Of a DNA stretch of 64,000 nt, positions 7,896 to 16,364 are shown piece by piece. This DNA comes from an uncultured Spirochaetia bacterium (GTDB lineage Bacteria; Spirochaetota; Spirochaetia; SZUA-6; Bin103): NCBI GenBank assembly GCA_958296075.1, contig CATQHW010000001.1, forward strand, positions 310,001 through 374,000, given 5' to 3'. Each line of letters starts with the position of its first letter. Positions within the stretch are counted from its first letter, which is position 1. The translations under genes and the position numbers were made by a program. Under the pieces are notes generated by a model. It did no database searches, had not been told where the DNA came from, and worked only from the letters and a program-made list of their open reading frames with translations.

Positions 7896-9056
7896 ATGCC
7901 CATGCCGACCGGACCCCGGACGCCCCGCTACCTCGCCGCCGCCGTCACCGCCGATCTCGCCGGCCGCATGGTGTTCGTCGGCGGCCCGCGCCAGATCGGC
8001 AAGACGACGTTGGCCCTGTCGCTGTTGCCGGCCGGGAGCGACGAGTCGTCGCCCGCCTACCTGAACTGGGATCATCTCGCCGACCGGGAGGCGATCCTGG
8101 CAGCGCGACTGCCGCCGGGTCAGCCGCGGATCATCTTCGACGAGCTTCACAAGTACGCGGAGTGGCGGGGGCTGATCAAGGGGCTCTACGACACGCACAA
8201 GTCATCGATCTCCTTCCTGGTAACCGGCTCCGCGCGGCTCGACTACTACCGCAAGGGCGGCGACTCCTTGCAGGGGCGGTACCATTACTACCGCCTGCAT
8301 CCGTTTACCCTGCTGGAAGGCGGCCACCGCCCCGACGCCGGATCGGTCGCCCATCTGCTTCGGTTCGGCGGGTTCCCGGAGCCGTTCCTGCGCGGCGAGG
8401 AGCGCTTCCACCGCCGCTGGCTGCGCGAGCACTCCGCCCGCGTCGTGCATGAGGACCTGCGCGATCTGGAGCAGGTCCGCGAGGTGTCGCGGCTCGATCT
8501 GTTGCTGGCCCACCTCCCCTCCTGCGTGGGATCGCCGCTGTCGATCAATCGCCTGCGCAAGCTCCTGCAGGCTTCGCACGACAGCGTCGAACGCTGGATC
8601 GCGGCGTTCGAGCGGCTCTACCTCTGCTACCGGGTGGCACCGTTCGGGTCAGCGTCGATCCGGGCCGTGCGCAAGGAACGGAAGCTCTATTTCTGGGACT
8701 GGTCGCGCGTGGACGATCCGGGCGCCCGCTTCGAGAACCTGGTGGCCGGCCATCTGCTCAAGTACTGCCACTTCATCGAAGACACCGAGGGGTATGCGAT
8801 GGAGCTGCGCTTCCTCCGCGACACCGACGGGCGGGAGATCGACTTCGTCGTGCTCCGCGACGGCCGGCCCCAGTTCGCCGTGGAGTGCAAGAGCGGCGAG
8901 CGCAGCGCCTCACGGGCCTGCCGCTACGTGCGCGAGCGCACCGCCATTCCCCGCTTCTACCAAGTGCATCTGGGCACCGCGGACTTCGGCGATGCGGGCA
9001 CCGACACGCGCGTCCTGCCGTTCTGGACCTTTTGCCGCGAGCTGGCGCTACCGTAG
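7896..9056 (+). CDS. AAA+ ATPase with DUF4143 domain
   Basis: A 386-residue protein of the COG1373 type. The N-terminal AAA domain has Walker A GGPRQIGKTT (residues 29-38), Walker B IIFDELHKY and a sensor-like LVTGSARLD. The C-terminal DUF4143 half ends in a PD-(D/E)XK-like core: GREIDFVVLRDG followed by FAVECKSG. This family is widespread in prokaryotic accessory DNA and its function is unknown; nuclease-like residues suggest DNA transactions or signalling. ATG 7896 directly follows a dyad with no Shine-Dalgarno sequence, and another ATG lies at 7902. Convergent with the enolase-type gene ending at 9129. A distant paralogue is at 47210-48364. Confidence 0.85.
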   Translation: MPMPTGPRTPRYLAAAVTADLAGRMVFVGGPRQIGKTTLALSLLPAGSDESSPAYLNWDHLADREAILAARLPPGQPRIIFDELHKYAEWRGLIKGLYDTHKSSISFLVTGSARLDYYRKGGDSLQGRYHYYRLHPFTLLEGGHRPDAGSVAHLLRFGGFPEPFLRGEERFHRRWLREHSARVVHEDLRDLEQVREVSRLDLLLAHLPSCVGSPLSINRLRKLLQASHDSVERWIAAFERLYLCYRVAPFGSASIRAVRKERKLYFWDWSRVDDPGARFENLVAGHLLKYCHFIEDTEGYAMELRFLRDTDGREIDFVVLRDGRPQFAVECKSGERSASRACRYVRERTAIPRFYQVHLGTADFGDAGTDTRVLPFWTFCRELALP

Positions 9057-9128
9057 CCCGAGGGATGAGAGCTCTGGCCGGCGTCGGGACTGGTGGCGAT
9101 GGTGCCGTTCCGGCCCACCGCCGCGACT

Positions 9129-10250
9129 TCAGAGCAGGCGCTCGGTGCCGGCGTCGATCCGGTCGCAGTCGAGATGCAGACCCACGCCGGGCTCGGCGCT
9201 CAGGGTCACGTGGCCGGCCTGCACGACCAGCGGCGCGCGGATCAACCCGCCGGCGGCGCGCGCCCGGTCGCCGCGCCCGCCCGGCTCCCAGAGCAGGAAC
9301 ATCGCGTTGCGCACCGCGCCCATGATCCCCGCCGCGGCGAGGCCGCCGTTGCCGTCGTCGGGGTCGATCTCGCAGTTGACCCCGAACGCCTCGGCCGCCC
9401 GCGCGATCTTCAACGCTGCCGTGATACCGCCAACCGCCGGTACGCGCACGCGGATCAGGTCGGCCGACTGGCGGGCCAGGTGCCCGGCCGCCTGCCGGCC
9501 CGCGCCGGGGCCGCTCACGGTCGCCAGCACCGGCGTATCCAGGTCGGCGGCAAGCCGCCGCAGCGCCTCGCCGTCGGCTCCGGGGAGCGGGTCCTCGAAC
9601 CACGTGTAGCCGGCCTGGTCGAGCGCACGGCCGATCGCCAACGCCTCCAGCCCGCCGCCGGCAGGAGCGCCGCGGTAGAGCAGCGGATAGTCCGGCGCCA
9701 CCGCTTCCCGGACGGCGCGGACCGCAGCCAGCACCCGCTTCCGCACCGCCGCCGGCGCCTGCGCGCCGATCGCGGTCGCCGCACCCGCCACGCGGTAGCC
9801 GCGATAGCCGTCACGCTCGGCGCCCGCTGCCTCAGCGGCTGACGCCTCGGCCGCCGCATCGCGGGAGTCGCAGGCGGCCTCGCCGGCAAGACAGACCGGC
9901 ACCCGCGTGCGAAAGCCGCCGATAACCCGGTACAGGGGCAGGCCGAGCGCCTTCGACCAGAGGTCCCAGAGCGCGATGTCGGCTCCGGCCAACCCTGCCG
10001 GGTCGCTGCCGGCCGCGGCGGCGCGCAGGTCGCGCCGGATGCGCTCGCGGTCGGCGAGCGGCCGCCCGACCAGCGCCGCGCGCATCCGCTCGACGGTCGC
10101 CGCCGGCGGCAGCCGGTCCGGGGAGATGAGCGCCTCGCCTTCGATCCCCTCGCCTGCCCCTCCCGCGCCGATCCGCACGGCGCCGACCGGCGCGTGCACC
10201 TGCAGCCCGGTGATCGTCAGTGCCGCTGGCGCGGCTCGATCGCCCGCCAT
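9129..10250 (-). CDS. Enolase-superfamily (mandelate racemase-like) protein lacking metal ligands
   Basis: A 373-residue protein with the architecture of the mandelate racemase/muconate lactonizing family: a capping domain, then a barrel with DIALWDLWSKALGLPLYRVIGG. One metal ligand region, WFEDPLPG, is kept. However, the strand-3 ligand Asp is replaced (YPLLYRGAP where the family has DAN-like sequence), the strand-5 ligand Glu is replaced (LATVSGPG), and the strand-2 lysine pair is absent (GYRGYRVAG). It is therefore a divergent or non-catalytic relative. Its ATG overlaps the stop of the upstream enolase-type gene (TGATG at 10248-10252), so the two are co-translated and may form a hetero-oligomer. 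The longer reading frame up to 10649 is antisense noise. Confidence 0.75.
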   Translation of the reverse strand: MAGDRAAPAALTITGLQVHAPVGAVRIGAGGAGEGIEGEALISPDRLPPAATVERMRAALVGRPLADRERIRRDLRAAAAGSDPAGLAGADIALWDLWSKALGLPLYRVIGGFRTRVPVCLAGEAACDSRDAAAEASAAEAAGAERDGYRGYRVAGAATAIGAQAPAAVRKRVLAAVRAVREAVAPDYPLLYRGAPAGGGLEALAIGRALDQAGYTWFEDPLPGADGEALRRLAADLDTPVLATVSGPGAGRQAAGHLARQSADLIRVRVPAVGGITAALKIARAAEAFGVNCEIDPDDGNGGLAAAGIMGAVRNAMFLLWEPGGRGDRARAAGGLIRAPLVVQAGHVTLSAEPGVGLHLDCDRIDAGTERLL

Positions 10251-11452
10251 CACACCACCTCCAACGCTTCCGATTCGATCCGGTCCCAGTCCGGCGCCGG
10301 CGCCGGCAGGTCGCCGCACTGGATGCGCAGGTGCCCGTCGTCGATCACGCGGATTCCCTGGAAGGTGAGCGTCGCGGGGTCCTGCGGAGGCGGCAGCGGC
10401 CCTTCCGAGCCGTACTCGTACAGCGGGTCGTTGTGGATCGCCAGCGCCACGTGCGCGTTGCCGCCGTGCACGTCGAGCCCAAAGGTCTCGGCGAGCTGCG
10501 CCAGTTTGATCTGTCCGGTGATGCCGATGGCGCGCTGGCGCACGATGTCGGTCGCCTGCATGGCGATGAAGGTGGAGGCGTTGAACGGCTGCCCGGCCAG
10601 CGATCCGATCCACTCCATCGCCATCACGGGCAGGTCCAGCGCCGCGCACAGCTTGCGGAGGCCCATCAGGTCGAAGTCCTGCAGCGGCTCCTCGATCCAG
10701 GCGTAGCCCAGCCGCTCCATCTCGCGGCCGATCCTGATCGCCTCGTCGCAGGTGTAGTGCTCGACCGCATCGTGGATCAGGATGAAGTCGTCGCCCATCG
10801 CCTCCCGCAACGCCCGGAACAACTCGGTGTTGCCCGCCACGCCGCGATAGGAGTGGTCCTTGCCGCCTTTGAAGCCCTGCTCGCGCGCCTTGGCGGCATC
10901 TGCGACGTAGTCGTCGATGGTCCGGCCGCCGATGTTCCGGTACGCCGGCAGCGAGTCGCGGGCGCCGCCCAGCAGCCGGTACAGCGGCAGCCGGGCATGA
11001 CGGCTGGCGAGGTCCCAGAGCATCTCATCCACGGTCTGGATGAGGCCGCGGCCGGTGTACATGAAGCGCTGCGTGTACCAGAGGCGCTGCCAGATGCGCT
11101 CGCGGTCGAAGGCGTCCATGCCGGTCAGCAGATGGGCGACCTTGACGCGGAACTCCCTCGCCTGCCAGGCGAGCTCGGTCGCGCTGAACCCGGTGGCGTA
11201 CGTCGCGTGCGCGTCGAGGTCGCCGTCGGTGACGAGGCGCAGGATCAGGTCATAGGCCGGCATCCGTTCCCGGAACTCCGGGATATCGCCGCCGGCGCCG
11301 ATTCCCTCGCCGTGCGTGAACAGCCCGGACAGCCCCGGCGGCACCAGCTCCATGCCGCCGCGCCCGATCGCGGCGCGTTCCCGCTCGCCGGCGGCGACGA
11401 CGTAGAGCTTGACCTCCTCGATCAACAACGCGGCGTCCTCCCTCGGGCTCAC
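10250..11452 (-). CDS. Mandelate racemase/muconate lactonizing enzyme family protein
   Basis: A 400-residue enolase-superfamily enzyme, probably a sugar-acid dehydratase or racemase. Metal ligands are present in order: LIHDAVEHY (Asp), WIEEPLQD (Glu), VMAMEWIG (Glu). Near the end, ATDIVRQRAIGITG and GLDVHGGNAH give the Asp-His pair typical of the mandelate racemase subgroup. The strand-2 lysine region reads GFKGGKDHSY, not the usual KxK spacing. The start is GTG at 11452. It is first in a two-gene operon with the degenerate paralogue and divergent from the aldo/keto reductase gene (37 bases between starts), so the shared intergenic region likely controls both directions. Confidence 0.8.
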   Translation of the reverse strand: MSPREDAALLIEEVKLYVVAAGERERAAIGRGGMELVPPGLSGLFTHGEGIGAGGDIPEFRERMPAYDLILRLVTDGDLDAHATYATGFSATELAWQAREFRVKVAHLLTGMDAFDRERIWQRLWYTQRFMYTGRGLIQTVDEMLWDLASRHARLPLYRLLGGARDSLPAYRNIGGRTIDDYVADAAKAREQGFKGGKDHSYRGVAGNTELFRALREAMGDDFILIHDAVEHYTCDEAIRIGREMERLGYAWIEEPLQDFDLMGLRKLCAALDLPVMAMEWIGSLAGQPFNASTFIAMQATDIVRQRAIGITGQIKLAQLAETFGLDVHGGNAHVALAIHNDPLYEYGSEGPLPPPQDPATLTFQGIRVIDDGHLRIQCGDLPAPAPDWDRIESEALEVV

Positions 11453-11488
11453 CGTGCGGGTGTGGACCGCGCCGTGTCAAAGGCGGTT

Positions 11489-12463
11489 ATGCTCAGCGCC
11501 ATGGAACGGATCGAATACGAGCGCCGGCGGCTGGGACGCACCGGTTTGCAGGTGCCGGTGCTGGGGATCGGCGGCGCTCAACTCGGCCGCCGCGGCGGCA
11601 GTCACGACGAAACGCTGGGCGTAGACACGGTGCTGGCGGCGTTGGAGGCGGGGATCGACCTGATCGATACCTCGGCCGCCTACATCGGCGGGGAGAGCGA
11701 GCGGTACATCGGCATCGCCCTGCAGGAGTGGTACCGCCGCGGCAACCGGCGCGAGGACCTGATCATCGAGAGCAAGGCCGGCTCGCGCCGGCGGCCGCAC
11801 GATTACTCCTATGACGCGATCATGGCCAGCACCGAGCTGAGCCTGCGCGCGCTCAAGACCGACTACCTCGACGTGATGCTGGTGCACGACCCGGCGGAGA
11901 TCGAGCCGGTGCTGGCGCCGCACGCCGCCCGCGAAGCCCTGTTGGCGCTCAAGGAGCAGGGCGTCATCCGTCACCTCGGCCTGGGCTGCCGGCCGCACGC
12001 GCATCACCGGGCGTGCATCGCCACGGGCGACTTCGAGGTGTCGCTCACCTTTCGCGACTACAACCTGATCGAGCGCTCCGCTCTGGCCGGCGTGCTGGAG
12101 CCGGCCGCGGCGGCCGGCGTGGGCGTGTTCAACGCGTCGATCATGCTGAGCGGCCTGCTGGGCGGCGACGATCCGGTCGCGGTGGCGGCGAGCGCCGCCG
12201 GCGTGCCGCCGGACCGGGTGGAGATGACCGGCGAGTTGCGCCGCGCCAAGCGGATGTACGACTGGTGCGCGGCGCGCGGCCTGGACCTGCACGTCCTCAA
12301 CCTGCACTTCTGTCTGCGCGAGACGCGGTTCGCCTCGGTCCTGCTCGGCTTCTCCACGCCGGAGCGGGTCGCGCAGAACGTCGCCGCCTACCGCCAGGAA
12401 GTCGATCCGGCCGTCTGGGACGAGTTGGAGCGCGACTTCGCGGACTTCGCGCGGAGCGGATGA
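11489..12463 (+). CDS. Aldo/keto reductase
   Basis: A 324-residue NAD(P)H-dependent oxidoreductase with a TIM barrel. The catalytic tetrad is visible: Asp and Tyr in IDTSAAYIGGESE, Lys in IIESKAGS, His in VMLVHD. It begins RLGRTGLQVPVLGIGGAQLG, which is typical of the family (GxG near the N-terminus). The start at 11489 is preceded by AAAGG-like sequence about 6 bases upstream; ATG 11501 is an alternative. It lies 10 bases before the Gfo/Idh/MocA gene and runs divergently from the enolase-type pair. Together these make a small sugar-acid or polyol catabolic cluster: dehydration, reduction, and oxidation of a hydroxyl. The substrate cannot be named from sequence. Confidence 0.85.
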   Translation: MLSAMERIEYERRRLGRTGLQVPVLGIGGAQLGRRGGSHDETLGVDTVLAALEAGIDLIDTSAAYIGGESERYIGIALQEWYRRGNRREDLIIESKAGSRRRPHDYSYDAIMASTELSLRALKTDYLDVMLVHDPAEIEPVLAPHAAREALLALKEQGVIRHLGLGCRPHAHHRACIATGDFEVSLTFRDYNLIERSALAGVLEPAAAAGVGVFNASIMLSGLLGGDDPVAVAASAAGVPPDRVEMTGELRRAKRMYDWCAARGLDLHVLNLHFCLRETRFASVLLGFSTPERVAQNVAAYRQEVDPAVWDELERDFADFARSG

Positions 12464-12473
12464 GGGGGAGACG

Positions 12474-13583
12474 ATGAAGGGAGCAAGAACGCGGGAGAAA
12501 CTGCGGGTCGCGGTGGTCGGTGGCTGCGGCGACTGGGGCCGGCGGTATACCAATGCGTACGCCCACCATCCGGAGGCGGAGTTGATCGCGCTGGTCGATA
12601 CCGCGCGCGCGCGGCGCACGGTGTTCGCCGAGCGCTACGGGATTCCCCGCCAGTTCGATACGGTGGAGGAGCTGCTGGCGTGGCAGGTGCCGGACGTGGT
12701 CGCCAACATCCTGCCGGTGAGCGCCGCGCGCGACGCGGTGATCGCGTGCGCGGAGGCGGGCGTCAAGGGGATCTCATGCGAGAAACCGATCGCCGCGCGG
12801 CTGGCCGACGCCGATGCGATGGTCGCCGCCTGCGAGGAGCGGGGAGCGTCGTTCGCGTGCGGGACCGCGTGGTGGGAGGTGCACCACGTGGCCAAGATCG
12901 GCGCGTGGGTGCGCGACGGCGCCATCGGCCGGCTCACCGGCGCGGCCATCGACGGTTTCCTGGCGCAGGGCGATCAGGTGTCGGGGCTGGGCTGCGTGAT
13001 CCTCAACTTCCTGCGCTTCGCCACCGGCGACGAGGTGGCGTGGGCCGAGGGCTGGACGGTGCCCGAAGCCGCGGCGGCGAGCGATGACGACTGCGCGGCG
13101 TACGGCGCGCTCGGCATGACCGGCGGCTACGTGTGCACGGCGGCGCGCGACGTGCCGGCCGAAGGGGCGTGCAAGGTGGCGCTGTTCGGGGAGGAGGGCG
13201 CCGTGTACCTGGCCGGCGGCGCCGGCACCGTGCTGCTCAAGGGAACCGGCGCGCGCGCCCGTCCGGTGCGGCCCGATTTCTTGGAGGAGCCGACCGACGA
13301 CGAACGGCTCGGCGGCCCGTTCCTGGGGGTCGTCGACAGCCTGATGGAGGCGGTGCGGGACGGCCGCCGCGCGCCGTGCAGCGGCCACGACTACCGGCAG
13401 GTGCTGGAAGCGGCGGCCGCGCTGAAGCGCTCCGCGCGGGAGGGGCACCGCCGGGTCGCGCTGCCGTTGGCCGACCGCTCCGCGACCGTCATGCCGATGC
13501 CCTACCGCTGGCACGGCGGCGACGTGACCGGCTGGGCGGTCATCGACCGCGGCGAGCCCACCCCCCTCGAACCGGAAGGCTGA
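12474..13583 (+). CDS. Gfo/Idh/MocA-family oxidoreductase
   Basis: A 369-residue NAD(P)-dependent dehydrogenase of the glucose-fructose oxidoreductase/inositol dehydrogenase type. The N-terminal Rossmann fold has VVGGCGDWGRRY, and the family motif CEKPIA, carrying the catalytic-region Lys, is near residue 103. The C-terminal alpha/beta substrate domain follows. GAGGGGGAGA lies just before the ATG, a strong ribosome binding site. Ten bases downstream of the aldo/keto reductase stop, so co-transcribed. The enzymes of this family oxidise a hydroxyl on sugars, inositols or sugar acids; the specific substrate is not evident. Confidence 0.85.
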   Translation: MKGARTREKLRVAVVGGCGDWGRRYTNAYAHHPEAELIALVDTARARRTVFAERYGIPRQFDTVEELLAWQVPDVVANILPVSAARDAVIACAEAGVKGISCEKPIAARLADADAMVAACEERGASFACGTAWWEVHHVAKIGAWVRDGAIGRLTGAAIDGFLAQGDQVSGLGCVILNFLRFATGDEVAWAEGWTVPEAAAASDDDCAAYGALGMTGGYVCTAARDVPAEGACKVALFGEEGAVYLAGGAGTVLLKGTGARARPVRPDFLEEPTDDERLGGPFLGVVDSLMEAVRDGRRAPCSGHDYRQVLEAAAALKRSAREGHRRVALPLADRSATVMPMPYRWHGGDVTGWAVIDRGEPTPLEPEG

Positions 13584-13623
13584 ATCTGCCTATCGACCCG
13601 ACCGAAATCCGTACATGGCCAAG

Positions 13624-14265
13624 CTACTCGCTGACGAGGTGGACCATGCCCTGGAACTCCAGGACCGTGGTGCCGCCGTCCTCGCGGGCGAGTTCAATGC
13701 GCGAGTGGCCCTTGGCGGATGAGCGGCCGGGGCGGACGACGCCGTCGGTGAAGCAGCCGACCACCTCGCCCAGAAACACATCGTGCGAGCCCAGGCTCAC
13801 CACCTCGCGCACCTTGCACTCGTAGTTGATCGGACACTCGGCGATATGGGGCGACTTGATGCGCTTGCCGGGCAGCGGCGTCAGACCGGTCTCCTTGAAC
13901 TTGTCGACGGCGGCGTCCTTGGCGCGCGAAAGCCGGCCGCAGGCGGACACCGCCTCGCGCAGCCGGTCCGTGGGCACGTTCAGTGCGAAGTCGCGGGCGC
14001 GGCGCAGCAGCTCGTGAGTGCCGCGCTTGAAGTAGTCCCCGGTGATCTCCTGGACGCTCACCGCTACCCCCAGGTAGAACGGCAGCCGGTTGAGCCAGCC
14101 CCATCCGACCGACGGCATGATGTTCGGGATGCCGGTCTCCTCGTCGAGGACGCTGATCAGCGCCGGGGTGACCGGGAGGAATCCCGGCGTGTCGAACTCC
14201 TGCCCCCGCGGGGGGACGGAGCGGTCGTGCGGCGTGTAGACTTTGGCCATCGGTGCGCTGACCAT
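13624..14265 (-). CDS. Flavin reductase-like domain protein
   Basis: A 213-residue protein of the flavin reductase/flavoredoxin type, which binds FMN in a split beta-barrel. Recognisable are PVTPALISVLDEETGIPNIM (start of the barrel), GTHELLRRARDFALNVP, CPINYECKV and SLGSHDVFLGEVV, which correspond to the flavin-binding strand region. It probably reduces flavin or acts as an FMN-binding electron carrier. Starts at ATG 14265; ATG 14250 (MAKVYTP) is an equally good choice. Convergent with the oxidoreductase gene, 40 bases apart. The 226 bases between this gene and 14492 hold no gene or clear signal. Confidence 0.75.
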   Translation of the reverse strand: MVSAPMAKVYTPHDRSVPPRGQEFDTPGFLPVTPALISVLDEETGIPNIMPSVGWGWLNRLPFYLGVAVSVQEITGDYFKRGTHELLRRARDFALNVPTDRLREAVSACGRLSRAKDAAVDKFKETGLTPLPGKRIKSPHIAECPINYECKVREVVSLGSHDVFLGEVVGCFTDGVVRPGRSSAKGHSRIELAREDGGTTVLEFQGMVHLVSE

Positions 14266-14491
14266 GACGGAGCCGGCTTCGGGCCGTCAACGACGGTCTT
14301 GCCGGGCTTCGCGCCGCTGCCGCAGCTGCCCGGCCACGGCGTCCGGCCCTGCGCCGGCGGACAGCAGCACGGCGACCGCTCCCTGGAGGACTTCCGCGGC
14401 CTGTGGCCGCCCCCCAATCTGCACGGACGCCGGTGACTCGGACCTCGGCATGGTGCGGTTCGCACGTTACCGGGCGGCCAACCCCTTGCGA

Positions 14492-15013
14492 TCAACTCGG
14501 AGAGCTTGAGTCCGGCGGCCCCGCACTCACCTCGGGACGGCGCGTGGTTACCAAGCCCGATGTTTCACGCCGTAGCAATACACCGCTTTCGCTCCCCAGG
14601 TAGTCGATCAACTCGGGATGATGAGAGGTGAGTACCGCCTGCTGCACCGCATCTCCGCAGACGTCTTCAAGCCTCATGAGCCACGGTTGGAGATCGAGAG
14701 AGATACGCGCCCGCTTCGACGCTCGTTCGTGCTCTACCTCGAGCCGATAGGTGAAGGTATCCGACTCCAACCGCACCTCGATCTCGAACTCCTGAATATC
14801 CCGATTCTGCCAACGCGTCAGCGTGCGCGTCGGAAACACGTCCGCGTCCATTACCCTTGCTTCCCCGGAGAGCAGCCGGCGCAAGGCGAACATGATGTCG
14901 AGCACGGCGGTCTTTCCCACCCCGCTCGGCCCGAGCAACAGCGACAACTCCTGAAGACGCAACTCGAAGTTGACCAGACACTTGTAGTTGTTGACATACA
15001 GCCTCTGTATCAT
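14492..15013 (-). pseudogene. AAA-family ATPase (OLD/RecF-like) with internal deletion
   Basis: The N-terminal part is a normal start of an AAA_21-type ATPase: IQRLYVNNYKCL, then Walker A LLGPSGVGKT and FALRRLLSGE. After EHERASKRARIS the sequence jumps directly to DLQPWLMRLEDVCGDAV and LTSHHPELIDYLG, which in full-length homologues lies after the Walker B motif. The central part, including the DEPDN-type Walker B, is missing, and the protein is 173 residues in place of about 370. The product could not hydrolyse ATP normally. ATG 15013 has GGAG 6 bases upstream. Divergent from the amidohydrolase at 15058. I treat it as a decaying gene created by an in-frame deletion. Confidence 0.65.
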
Positions 15014-15057
15014 CGACACTCCGTTCGACGGATCGACCCGCCGCCGTCTATCCTACC

Positions 15058-16305
15058 ATGGTGAAGACCCTGATACGCGGCCGGCTGCTGGTCTGGAGCG
15101 CTGCCGCCGAGCTCCGCACCGACGCTGCGCTGCTGGTCGAAGACGGCGCGATCACGGCAGTGGGTGACGAGGCGCTCCGGCGCGCCGACGGCGCGACCCG
15201 CCGGCTCGACTTTCCGGAACAGGTGATCGCCCCCGGCCTGATCGACAGCCACGTGCATCTGATGTGGAGCGGCGAGCCGGCCCGGAACGGAATCGACCCG
15301 CTGTACGCGGCGATCGGCCAGCCGCCCGCCACCCTCACGGTCCGGACGGTGACCAACCTGCGCGCGGCGCTCAGCCGCGGCATCACCACCGTCCGCGACT
15401 GCGGCGGCTTGGCGGACGTGATCATCCCGGTCGCGCGCGCCGTTCGCGACGGCCTGTTGGTTGCGCCGCGAGTCGTCAGCGGAGGGGCGCCGATCACCTC
15501 CACCGGCGGCCACTGCTGGTTCCTGGAGAACGAGGCCGACGGCGAGGATGGCGTGCGCCGCGCGGTGCGGCGCACGCACAAAGCGGGCGCCGACTTCATC
15601 AAGGTGATGGCCACCGGCGGCGGCACCCGCGGCACCAACCCCCGCGCCGCGCAGTTCGGTCCGGCCGAGCTCGAAGCGATCACCCATGACGCCCATCGCC
15701 TCGGGCTGCGCGCCAGCGCCCACGCGCACGGCACCGAAGGCATCGAACGCTGCGTCGCCGCCGGCTTCGACGGCATCGAGCACTGCACCTGGTTGGCGCG
15801 CGACGGCAACGGCGAGGACTACCGGCCCGCGACCGTCGAACGGATCCGCAACCGGCGCATCTTCGTCTGCAAGACGATCGCCGGCTTCGAGCGCTGGCCC
15901 CTGGAGGAGATCGAGGCGGCCGGCAAGCGGCACCCTGGATGGCGGAAGTTCGCGACGTTCCGCGACATGCTCGCCGCCGGCGTGACGGTGATCGCCGGCA
16001 CCGACGCGGGCATCACCGACACCAACTTCGTCGATCTGGCGCGCACCATGGAGACGATGGTCGGGCTGGGCGGCATGTCTCCGGCGGCGGTACTGCAGTC
16101 CGCCAGCGCCACCGCTGCCAAAGCGCTGGCGCTGGACGGCGCGATCGGCACGCTGGAGGCCGGCAAGCGAGCCGACTGCATCCTGCTCGACGACAACCCG
16201 CTCGAAGACGTACGCGCGCTCCGCTCCGTGCGCGCCGTGATTCGCGACGGGGAGATGGTCGCCCGCGACGGCTACGTGTTGGCGGCGCCTCATCCGCGCA
16301 CCTGA
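15058..16305 (+). CDS. Amidohydrolase family protein (imidazolonepropionase/prolidase-like)
   Basis: A 415-residue metal-dependent hydrolase of the amidohydrolase superfamily. The metal site motifs are in order: IDSHVHL (His-x-His), FIKVMATGGG with the bridging Lys, SAHAHG (His), GIEHCTW (His), and GTDAGITD (Asp). Family members cleave amide or cyclic amide bonds, for example Xaa-Pro dipeptides, hydantoins or imidazolones. There is no signal peptide. The ATG at 15058 is 44 bases from the divergent ATPase remnant. It is followed after 59 bases by a class V aminotransferase and then a class I aminotransferase, suggesting that it releases an amino compound which is then transaminated. Confidence 0.85.
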   Translation: MVKTLIRGRLLVWSAAAELRTDAALLVEDGAITAVGDEALRRADGATRRLDFPEQVIAPGLIDSHVHLMWSGEPARNGIDPLYAAIGQPPATLTVRTVTNLRAALSRGITTVRDCGGLADVIIPVARAVRDGLLVAPRVVSGGAPITSTGGHCWFLENEADGEDGVRRAVRRTHKAGADFIKVMATGGGTRGTNPRAAQFGPAELEAITHDAHRLGLRASAHAHGTEGIERCVAAGFDGIEHCTWLARDGNGEDYRPATVERIRNRRIFVCKTIAGFERWPLEEIEAAGKRHPGWRKFATFRDMLAAGVTVIAGTDAGITDTNFVDLARTMETMVGLGGMSPAAVLQSASATAAKALALDGAIGTLEAGKRADCILLDDNPLEDVRALRSVRAVIRDGEMVARDGYVLAAPHPRT

Positions 16306-16321
16306 GCGCACTCACGGCTGA

Positions 16322-16349
16322 CCGGTTGTCGGGCCGGCGCGACAACCGG
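16322..16349. promoter_or_regulatory. Perfect 10-bp inverted repeat between amidohydrolase and aminotransferase genes
   Basis: CCGGTTGTCG at 16322-16331 and CGACAACCGG at 16340-16349 are perfect inverted copies separated by 8 bases. It lies 17 bases after one stop codon and 15 bases before the next start. There is no T-run after it, so a classical intrinsic terminator is unlikely. An operator or an mRNA-processing hairpin is possible. Confidence 0.4.
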
Positions 16350-16364
16350 CATAGTCCCGTCGCC

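Noticed and set aside
10220..11488. Upstream extension of the aldo/keto reductase frame by over 400 codons
   Set aside because: The extension is antisense to two enolase-type genes; the family start fits 11489.
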